This document shows positions 24,506 to 33,924 of a stretch of DNA of 64,000 bases, one piece after another; the first letter of the stretch is position 1, and each line of letters begins with the position of its first letter. Origin of the DNA: Salvia splendens (lineage: Eukaryota; Streptophyta; Magnoliopsida; Lamiales; Lamiaceae); contig NC_056046.1 in assembly GCF_004379255.2 (NCBI RefSeq), forward strand, positions 7,812,001 to 7,876,000, in the 5' to 3' direction. Below the pieces are notes generated by a model. The model saw nothing but the letters and a program-made list of their open reading frames with translations. It was not told where the DNA came from and made no database searches. Both the position numbers and the translations under genes were made by a program.

Positions 24506-24731
24506 TTCCATTCGTTCCCTAAAAATAGAAATTCTTTCCTTTTTAGTCTATTTGCTAAAAATAGAAACTTTCCTTTTAAGGAAATTTCGTTCTCTCTAAT
24601 AAGGTTTCTCTCTAATAAAGTGACTCACTTTCCATTAACACACATTTCTTTCTACCTCTCTCTTACGTTACTAATTTTTGCATTAAATACATGCCATTTC
24701 AAATGTTTCAATCTATAGGAGACGAAGGGAG
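24506..24731 (+). mobile_element. Stowaway-type MITE
   Basis: Diverged TIRs: TTCCATTCGTTCCCTAAAAA and the inverted complement of CTCCCTTCGTCTCCTATAGA. TA flanks both ends (24504-24505 and 24732-24733). 226 bp. Confidence 0.7.
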
Positions 24732-25310
24732 TAATAGTGTTTTATTTTTAATTTTCTAGTATTAAATTAATTTGTACTATCTATTTATAATAAATTTTTT
24801 TATCTTCAAAAATAAAACTAAGGTCATCCACAAAACTAAAACTATATTTTGTTGATATAGGTGTATCATTTTAAAATGTTTTACTAGTATATTAGTCAAA
24901 TGTATTTAGATATAGTCAAAGTTTTCAAATTATAGTAACACATGTCATCTTATCTATATATCTTAACGATACATTTTTTAGAATTGTCAATGGCCGGCTT
25001 GATATTTCTTTTTTCTTCTAAATCTTAAAAACTATTCATTTTAAATTAACAAATGTTTACTAGTGTTATTACTTTATTAAGCAATCTATACTTTAGTAGA
25101 GACCGGCCAATATTTTCTTTATATAATTATTATTTTATAATACGAATATATTAATCGTGAATATGACTACATATTTTATTTTTTCTAAAGTATACTCCTC
25201 CGTACTATATTGTCGTGAAACAAATTCAAGTACCCCAATTATTGTGAAATTTTCACAAATTCCACGTGGAATTCGACATTTCTTCAAAAAGTTGGCGCTG
25301 AAACCTGACA

Positions 25311-28300
25311 ATGGCGACTTGTGCTGTCAGAGGAGGCTGCCCCAGCGACTATGTTGCCGTCTCCGTCGCTATACTCTCTGTTATCCTGTAATTCTCCAAT
25401 CTATTCATCTTCGAAAACGTTGTTTTAGCTTTTACTAGATTTTTGTGTTTGTGCTGTCAATATTTACAACTTTGAACTTGAGGCTCTTCATGTTTTGCTT
25501 GATATGAACTAGGATTTTGTTATTTCTGATCAATTTTGGTTGCTAATTCTGTCGTGGGAATGAAAATTATGATTTATGGTGTATTTTTGAGGATTTGATT
25601 CTGAATTGAGCTGATTTTGTATGAAGATTAATGTCAATTTAACTACAAAGATTAATGTCAATTTAACGATTGTTTTAGGTTTGAATGCTAAATGCTTGGA
25701 TGTAATTAAATCCCAAATGAACGAGGAGATAAAATGCTAAAATAAGCTATTTTGTAGGGATTTTGTAGTTCTTTCCTTATTATTAGTTGTTAAATTTGTG
25801 TGAAACATTATCAAAATATTGAAGGAAACTGCCTTGTATCATAGTAGAGGAGGAATTTGAGTCCAAGTAGGGAGTTCTGTTTCTAATTAACCACGTCTCT
25901 TAAGAACAATATAGACTATAGGTGTGTGGGAATCACTACGTAATCATGGCTGTTGTATGTATATACAAGACTTGTTGAGATGAGAAAATTGCTTACCTGT
26001 TGCAGGCTTCTTGCAAAGGCTGGTGTGCCCTATCTAATTCATAAGATCCCGAGACCTAAAGGAAGCGGCTTTTGGCTTGTAGCAATGCAAGTTATTGCCA
26101 GTTTCAACCTTTTACTATTGATTGTGGTATTTTCTTTCTCTTTTTTCCTTAGCATAAGTAAAGTCTTTCCCTTATTCAACTTTTAATTTTTGAGATGTAC
26201 GTTCCGTTTCACCTACATGTTGAATGTGGTGTGGTCTATACAGATGGCCCTTGGTTTTTTGAGGTTCAGAAGGAAGCATTGGTGGAGCTCTTGCTATATA
26301 TGGGCTGGTAATTTTACTACAGCATGACTGTACGAGTATCTTCGTGTAATATATTGTCTATTGAATCACTCATGCATTAGTTTGTACCTAATTGTTCATC
26401 TGCTCCCAGTTTGGGTTGAAGGTCCATTAGGATTTGGCTTGCTGTTGAGCTGCCGTATTGTACAAGCATATCAACTGTATAACTTATTTGTTAAGTAAGT
26501 AATTCTTTCTGAGCTGTTGGAATGTAATGAATAATGATGCATTTGTATCTTAGTGAATTTCCCATTCCCAATATTTAGTTTTTGATTAATGGAATAAAGG
26601 GGCATTTGCATACATGCATACTCCATGGAAAAGGGTGATAGAGGGTGGTGCCGAGTATATACTGATAAGTTAGTATAGGAACAAGATCTAACATGAATTA
26701 ATTTAGCCATGAATTGTGTTAAAATTATGTTATACGGAGTACAAAATAATCTAGTTGAGATCGATATTCAATAGGCTTGCTTCCACCAAAGTGTAGTTGT
26801 TGAAAGTTGGATATAAAAAGTAAAATGAGAAGGGTTTGGTAGTAACACTATTGCTTCATCATCATACAGTATACTAGTATTTTGTTTTTACCCTATGTTT
26901 CTATACCATAAAATTCATACAAAGAAACTCGATTAAGATCTTACTTATTTTATTCTCTTGATGCTCATGAATCATGATCTCTCAGGAGACGTTTTCCACC
27001 CATCCGGTCGTTTATATTTCTTTCACTGGCTCTCTTTCCCTGGATTGTGGGTTCGGCAAGTAAGTGTTTTGCATTTACTTCTTTTGTTTGCATTTATATC
27101 CATGTGCTCTTTGCCAAGAATGTTAAGGTTCTTGAGGGGTGATTTGATAAATCTACTGATCTCGTCTTGATTTTTTGAGTTCATTTCTCTCTTAGTGTAT
27201 TGCTACAAACATTTTCGGCTAATGATTTGAGAATTGGGAATGTAGTTATTCAAATCACCCAGCCTCTAAACCACCGTTGCCACATGAAAACTTATTAGAT
27301 CATCCCAGTTATTTCTGTTCACGCTCTGTATATTGCTGCTTTAGTTGGATTTACTGGAGCAAGTCAGCATATCGAGTTTAGATTCCATGAACTCAAGGAC
27401 CTCTGGCGAGGAATTCTCGTCTCAGCTTGTTGCATCGGTACATAATTTCTGCTTATACCTTCTACTCTATGAATTTAATAGTATAAGTTTCTAAAAACGC
27501 ATGTTAAATATTTGAATTCATAATCTGAGTTAAAAGCTCACTTATTGCATCTACCTTTTGTTTCTCGAAGGAGTATGGGTGGTCGCTTACACTCTGAACG
27601 AGATCTATGAAGGCAATGCATTGATCCAAATCATTTCAAGATCTGTATTACTAATCATGGTAAGCGTAGCCAGTTTCTTCAGATGACTTAATCCCGTTTT
27701 ATTTTCGTTTTGCAATTTTCATTTTCCATAATCATGCACTTTTACAGACAAGTTTCCTTCTACTGGCATTCTTCTCTATGTCAATGTCACAACCACTTGC
27801 CTCACTTTTGAGCTCGATGAAAAACGACCAACAGGATTACACCATGATGGGCCGGGCCCTCAGCATTCCTGACAGTGGTCTTTTAGTACAACAGGAATCA
27901 ACACGGTCGATAAATCCTAACGACCCTTTGGATAAGCTTCTTGAAAACAGAAGATTCCGTCAGTCGGTTTGTTGAGTTTGCAGATAGGTCAATTACATTT
28001 ACAGAATCTATATAACTCCTCTTTTTTTGCGTCTTAACTTCTTCCCCCGTGTGATGATATTGAACTGCGTCTGCATCCTTATGCAGCTGTTTGGCAGGGG
28101 ATAGTGTCCATTTCTACGAGGAGCTGCTGCAGCTCGAAAAAATCTCAGTTGACGATCATGTCAGGAGAATCTCTATGGCACGCCACATTATTGACACGTG
28201 TATCACTCCCGGTGCAACAATGAAGGTGAACATATCACATCGTTGTAGGCAAGAGATCCTATCAACTCCAGATTTGGCACACCCGGACCTCTTCAAGAAT

Positions 28301-28614
28301 GCGTTGATTGAGTTGATGAAAATGGTTAGTCTCTTTTCTTGAGCCGTACATACATTGTCTTACCTGCTAAGGCTCTTATATGGCCTAATCCAACGCGTTG
28401 CTTGAAGAATTTGGCCAATGATTATTGGTCATCGACTTTCTTCATAAAACTGAAAGAAGAGGAGATGGTGAAAACAGCCGACTATGAGCAAGAACAGAGC
28501 AGTTGGAACTCCTCGCACCGGCTGAGCTCCGTGCATTGTGCTGATGACCCTTTCCACCAAGAACACAGTCCCTGCAAGTTGAGTTCGAGTAGCCTTGAAC
28601 TAGAGCTGCAGTGA
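25311..28614 (+). pseudogene. RGS1: RGS1 homologue (7-TM regulator of G-protein signalling), disabled
   Basis: Ten exons can be traced: 25311-25387, 26006-26126, 26244-26307, 26410-26494, 26986-27059, 27246-27437, 27571-27659, 27748-27987, 28087-28324 and 28408-28614. All have GT-AG splice sites. They would encode about 461 residues, the length of Arabidopsis RGS1. The N-terminus (MATCAVRGGCPSDYVAVSVA), seven membrane segments, and an RGS domain (SVHFYEELLQLEKI; NISHRCRQEILSTPDLAHPD) are recognisable. The family is a plasma-membrane GTPase accelerator for the G-alpha subunit, involved in sugar responses. Two lesions: codon 158 is TAG (27296-27298), where the family has Trp before a T/I-I-P-V segment, and one extra base near 27966-27968 shifts exon 8. 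Everything else looks intact, so disablement is recent, or these are assembly errors. Confidence 0.85.
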
Positions 28615-29788
28615 CCATCCGCCTTCCTAAATCACACGCATAACACAAGCACTTTCTAGGTCTGGGATGAGATCGGCTGCTTCCGGTGAATAGCAGCTAA
28701 CATGACATGACAGAAATTGGAGACGGGGGCATTTCTGCTGCCATATTCGAGATGTATGTTCCTCTTTACCTGCTAAAATTTTTAATGTTCAATTATATAT
28801 GAGCTAGAATATGAGTTTAGTGTATTTGTTAGGCATTTACATTTTATAGTAAAGAAGAAGGAAGGAAACCAGTTAATGTTGGTAGATTTCTAGGTTTCAA
28901 GTTTCTTCCTTTTTTGTCTGGATGAACATAAAAGGCTGCTTCACGGTTATGTAAATGTCTTAGTCTCTATTAGGAAACGATAATTTACTGTCACACTTCG
29001 TTTTGTCAAAATCGATTCATCATGAAATAAGGAAAGATGTCCCAAGTATAAAACCTTAAAATTGTTGAGGTGGTATGTATGATGTATGGTTGTTTTTCTT
29101 TTTGCCTTTCAATAAAAAAACAATCCTAAATTATGTAATTTTCGAAGTGATAGGGAATCTAAGAATTATTGTTGTACAATCAAACATCCAATTATATTAT
29201 TTTATTGTAATGTAAGAAGAAATTAAGTCTCTTCACCAACTTGCATCAAGTTGCAAACTTTCTTAGCTGGTGTTAGATCTTAATTTGTACACGTAATTAT
29301 CGATTTTAATTTGCTATATATAATGTGCCATTGTCCTAAAATATAATTTGATGTCTCAACCTAGAAGACTATAATTTGCCAAAATTAAAACTGATATATA
29401 GAGTATAAGATACTAGTACCTTAATTTTCCAATCTCTTATTTTGATGCTTAATATATTCTTTTACAAAATATTATAATCCATGTCCCCTAAATATAGGCT
29501 TATAATTTTCCTTCATTTAGGATGTCTTTAATTAAAAGGCAATGTTTTAACCCATTTATTATTAAATTCATATTAAAATCTCTGATTAAAGTATTAATTA
29601 ATCACAAAAAAATAAATATGAGGTATTCTAGAAAATTTATTACTCATAAGATAATTTTTTATACTCTATTAAAATTATTTCGAAAAGTTATTGAGACTAA
29701 CATAACATGTTTACATGGATAGGCCAAAATGTATATTGTGAAATTACAGGGACTAAAAACGAAATCCACAACCCTCGAAGATATCACC
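28615..29788. other. intergenic, RGS1 3' flank
   Basis: Probable 3' untranslated sequence of the RGS1-like gene to about 28800, then AT-rich DNA with no gene seen. Confidence 0.5.
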
Positions 29789-29798
29789 TTGCATTGTA

Positions 29799-30114
29799 GG
29801 GTTTTTTCTATTTTTGTTCTAGAATGAAACTTAGATTCCGTGTTTGTACTAAACTTTTTTTTATTCCGTGTTTGGGAGAGACGCATGACCCTCATGCGTC
29901 TCCTTTTAATAAAACGCATGACGATTGCGTCTCTCAATTTTTTCGAATTGTGAGACTGCAAGTGGCAAAACACCCGAAGATGCATTATCGTCATGCGTTT
30001 CATTAAAAGGAGAAGCATGAGGGTCATGCGTCTCTCCCAAACACGGAATAAAAAAAAGTTCCGTACAAACACGGAATCTAAGTTTCATTCTAGAAAAAAA
30101 AAAAGAAAAAACCC
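29799..30114. mobile_element. foldback MULE-type MITE with 10-bp TSD
   Basis: A 316-bp element flanked by a perfect 10-bp direct repeat TTGCATTGTA (29789-29798 and 30115-30124), a TSD length typical of Mutator-like elements. The two arms of about 140 bp are inverted copies starting GGGTTTTTTC, with CTAGAATGAAACTTAGATTC in both. Each arm also holds a shorter palindrome (GAGACGCATGA, spacer, TCATGCGTCTC; perfect at 29878-29902). No real coding capacity. It lies 57 bp upstream of the KCR-like pseudogene start. Confidence 0.9.
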
Positions 30115-30170
30115 TTGCATTGTATATTTACAGTAGACTGCATCTCCATCCAGCTCCAGATTCCCCTCTT

Positions 30171-32040
30171 ATGGAGATTCCATCCCTCTTCATCCTCGCC
30201 GCCGCCTGCTTCGGCTTCATCAACCTCTCCAAATTCCTACTAAAAATCCTCCTAACACATGGTCCACATTCATCCGGCCGGAAAAAGATCTGAGATCGTA
30301 CGGATCCTGGGTGGCAATCACCGGCTCCACCGACGGCATCGGGAAATCAATAGCGTTCGATATCGCAGCGAGAGGCCTCAATCTCGTCCTAATCGGCCGG
30401 AATCCTTCGAAACTGGAGGCGACGTCGCGAGAAATCCGGCAGATTCACTGCGAGGTCAAGGTGAAAACCGTCACGGTCGATTTCTCCGATGCCTTACGAA
30501 ACGGGGAGGAGATGGCGCGATACGTGGAGGCGGAGATTAGGGGTTTAGATTTGGGGATTTTGATTTATAGCGCCGGATTAGCGTATCCGTACGCGAGATT
30601 CATGCACGAGGTGGATAATAGGTTGATGGAGAGCGTCGTGGGAGTGAATGCGGCGGCGTTGACGTGGATTACGAGGGCGGCGGTGGCGGGGATGATGGAG
30701 AGGGGAAGAGGTGCGATTGTCAACATTGGATCCGGCTCCTCCGCTTGCCTGTCGTCGTATCCGCTTTACACGGTTTACGCCGCCACAGGGATATTTCACC
30801 TTAATTTTATTCATTTGATTTTAGGTTAATGTTAATGTTGTATTTGGAATTTTGGTGTTCAGATATGTGGCAATGCTGTCAAAAAGCTTGAATTTGGAGT
30901 ATGAACAATATGGAATTGATGTGCAATGCCAGGTTGGTGAATAATTATTAACCAAAGAAATTTTTTCTACAGATTTAAAGCAATATATTTGACAGATCTT
31001 TTCTCTTTTTATTTCTTTTGCATTGCAATTTATCCTATTCAATTAATTTGTTGCAATGGAATAGGGCTCGTCTATGATGTAGTGTCATATTTTTTGGTGT
31101 TCCATTTTTTATTATATACATTAAGGTACGCATACAGTTAACTTTTTTTACATTTGATTTTTAATGTCCTAGTATAAAATTAAAGAATTTGAGAATAAAA
31201 TGTGATTTGGGAAAATTATAGTGGAAAATGGAGTCACATTAAAAAAAACTACTAAAATGGAGCTATTCAAAATTGAAGTGGATTAATTTTGAAGGATATA
31301 CTAAAATGACAAAAGTGATTTTATTTTTGAGGTACACGTAGTATTTACTAACGATTACTAATTTTATAATAAATACTTTATTCGTCCATGAAAAATAGTC
31401 ATATTTTGCCATTTTAGAGTGTTCATGAAAAATAGTCACATTTTAAAAATGTAAACTTTCTCTCATACTTTATCCAGTTTCTTATTTTCTTTCTACTTTT
31501 TCTCCTTACCTCTCTTATTTTATCTAATTTTCTCCATTCTCTTACTTTACCAATTTTTCATTAAAACTCATGTTGTTCACAAATGAGAATTACTATAGTT
31601 TAGTCCATATACATTGCACTAATATTATCCGTGGTTTCAATTCAAATACTACACTAGACATCTCTTGGCATTGTGTTTTGGGGGACTTTAGAATTTTTTA
31701 AAGACTTTTTTGGATCAAAGTTACATTTATTTATAATTAAAACACAAGAATGTTGTTGACAGATCCCAATGTTGGTGGCAACAAAAATGTCATCTAATCA
31801 CTATTGAGTCCATCTGCAGAGACATACAGCAAAGCCAGCATGAGATGGATTGGCCAAAGTGATGCCATCTGCACACCTTATTGGCCTCATGCATTGCAGG
31901 CCTTCCTAATCTCCTTCTTCCTTAACCAACTTGTTGACAACCTTCTCTTCAGATATTTGGTCGGGATGCAGGCGGAAGGATCAGAAGCTTCACTCGATTT
32001 TATATTAATTAGGTGCTGCCTCTTCATTCTTGTCTACTGA
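30171..32040 (+). pseudogene. KCR-like very-long-chain 3-ketoacyl-CoA reductase, disabled
   Basis: The conceptual protein matches the plant KCR family, the ER enzyme reducing 3-ketoacyl-CoA in fatty acid elongation. It has a hydrophobic N-terminus (MEIPSLFILAAACFGFINLS), then FIRPEKDLRSYGSW, the nucleotide-binding ITGSTDGIGKS, YPLYTVYAAT around the catalytic Tyr, GIDVQCQ and CTPYWPHA. Exons are about 30171-30790, 30863-30932 and 31763-32040. Lesions are: a frame break between the N-terminal ORF and FIRPEK (about 30240-30270); loss of the first-intron GT donor after GCCGCCACAGG (about 30790), just where the catalytic Lys should follow; and a missing base that creates TGA at 31805-31807. The usual NNAG motif reads YSAG. 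Intron 2 contains a decayed Stowaway-like piece (about 31385-31590). Confidence 0.82.
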
Positions 32041-32125
32041 CTAGTAAGTAGTATGAGATTCAAACTCATCGTGATCTTTCAAATTGTAAATTGGAAAATT
32101 TATGACTTCATTCTCAATTGTTCAC

Positions 32126-33397
32126 TGATGCGAAGCTTATTTCCTATTCTTTACCCCGGATTTCATGTTAATTATAACTCACCAAGTCGTGCTTTGAGTG
32201 TAGTTTCGGGTGTTAGAAGCTGGAAGTTCGTCGGAAATGCATAGCTGAGATTCCAGAGAGTTCGCCCGGTCGGGCGTTTTGATGTCGCTAAACGCCCGGT
32301 CGGGCGTTTCCATATTGTGCATGCGGAGTCCAGAAAGTTCGCCCGGTCGGGCGTTCTGATTTCAACTAAACGCCCGGTCGGGCGTTTCCCGCGAGGCCAT
32401 GCAGTAGCCTTTCGCCTGGTCGGGCGATTACCTCCTTTGAATTCGCCCGGTCGGGCATTTTAGTCGCGTAACTGCGATTTTGCAGTTGACCCAGCGGTTG
32501 AAGGATTAAAAAGGCTGGGAAAATGAATTGGAGAGGGGGGACGAGACAGAGAAAAAGACAGAGGGAGAGAAAGGAGGAGAGGAAGAAGAGAAGGAAGGCA
32601 TTCCGGCCATTATTCCGACCATCCATTCCCGAATCCCGACTCCACTCGACGAGAGCATCACACCTATGGTTTTATTTCTACATTCTACTATGTGTATAGG
32701 CTAGGCTCTCTTTGTTGCTCCGAGTTGTAATCTAGGCTTGTGTATTTGTTTTAACACCTTGAATCGTATGTTTGATACCAGCAATGTGTTTGATAATTAA
32801 AATGCTACGTTTTTGGCTAATGATGTAGTGTTGTTAAATCTTAACTATAGTCTCTTTAACATAGCTTAGGATTGATCGTTTGTTGGTATGCTTTCGATTT
32901 AGAACTGTTCAGGGGATAAATTGATAGTGGATTAGGTAAGTGATTATAGTAGACGACATTTATTCCCGCGCATCCGCAGGAATTAAATGTCGTTGAAAGT
33001 TGGTTCATGGAACAAGTGTTCAGCTGACTGTGAACTATACGTCGTAGACATGTTCAGTGCACGCGATTAGGTTGATAATTATAATCCCGTCGTATGTTTC
33101 GTTGTAAATGGTGTAAAACAACGCAAGCTTAGTGAGCAACTTGGAGTGACTTGTCTTTCTCGTATTAAAAATCTCGTTTCAGTAGTTTAAATTAGTTAAC
33201 CATCTCAAAATCAAAACAAAATATTTTTATGCTTTGTGTAGTCATATTAAGTGTAAGCAATCTCGCCTCCCTGTGGATCGACACTTGAAATACTACTACG
33301 ATACTGTATTCTTGCAGTAGTGTAGTATTATTAGAGTTAAAATAATTGAACTTGATAATCTTTATACATTGATTAAGAACTCTAAAATTACACATCA
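32126..33397 (+). repeat. 5' LTR
   Basis: 1272 bp, TGATG...CATCA. It differs from the 3' LTR at three sites that I found (near 32416, 32457 and 32991), all C/T or G/A changes at CG dinucleotides. Confidence 0.95.
32263..32457. repeat. array of six CGCCCGGTCGGGCG hairpin motifs in the 5' LTR
   Basis: The 14-bp motif CGCCCG-GT-CGGGCG, a perfect 6-bp stem, occurs at 32263, 32293, 32340, 32371, 32413 (one change) and 32444 (one change). Copies are spaced 30-47 bp apart in otherwise AT-rich DNA. The array is repeated in the 3' LTR. Confidence 0.95.
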
Positions 33398-33402
33398 AGT
33401 TT

Positions 33403-33420
33403 TGGCGCCGTTGCCGGGGA
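33403..33420 (+). other. primer-binding site (tRNA-Asp type)
   Basis: TGGCGCCGTTGCCGGGGA begins five bases after the 5' LTR. It is the standard PBS of Athila/Tat-type Gypsy elements, complementary to the 3' end of tRNA-Asp. Confidence 0.88.
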
Positions 33421-33924
33421 GGCAATAGCTTGTTTATGCTTAATTGTTTTAGTTTTTATTTTATTTTGTTTGATTTTTTCTTTTTGAGTTTTTTAGGTAC
33501 TTTGTTCGTGTTCTACGGTGTGATAGCCATCTACCACGTCCGGACTTGAAGACGAAGGAGTGTTTTTTTTTTAGGTAATTTTTAGCTAACTCTTAGTTTA
33601 GTTTTTAGGTAGTTTAGTTTTTCACTTAAGCACACACTTTTTATAGTACTTACCCCGAAGTTGTCGAGAGGTCTCGCTTTCGGTAATTAGGAAATATATT
33701 GTGCTTGTGCTTGGTGTATTTTCTGTTGTGTAGATAAAAAAAAAAAAAAAAAGTCGTGAATGCACACGAGATCTCAGGGTACACCGCCTTTCGGATTACT
33801 CTGTTATCAAAGAAGGAAAGGGTCATGAAGTTCAACCGGGTTTGAAATTCAACAGGATTCGCCGAGTCCAATCAGAGATAACCCATTGTTTGAGAATAGT
33901 GACAGTGATCTGGAAGCTGAGTCG

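Larger units (their letters stand above)
19814..25310. other. large intergenic region, no gene seen
   Basis: About 5.5 kb of AT-rich DNA between the divergent response regulator and RGS1 genes. I found no ORF with family features. It contains an inverted-repeat element (about 20287-20502), a Stowaway MITE (24506-24731) and many poly-A/T runs. A T-rich stretch near 21540-21850 may be a decayed retroelement tail but is not recognisable. Confidence 0.55.

Noticed and set aside
19814..25310. Possible microRNA precursors in the long intergenic region
   Set aside because: I looked for common plant miRNA sequences (156, 164, 166, 168, 172, 396) by eye and saw none; a hairpin fold was not computed.
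29824..30088. Two nearly identical ORFs on opposite strands
   Set aside because: Produced by the inverted arms of the foldback MITE, not genes.
32366..32626. 86-residue ORF present in both LTRs
   Set aside because: Occurs only because the LTRs are duplicated; antisense to the element, low complexity, no known family.
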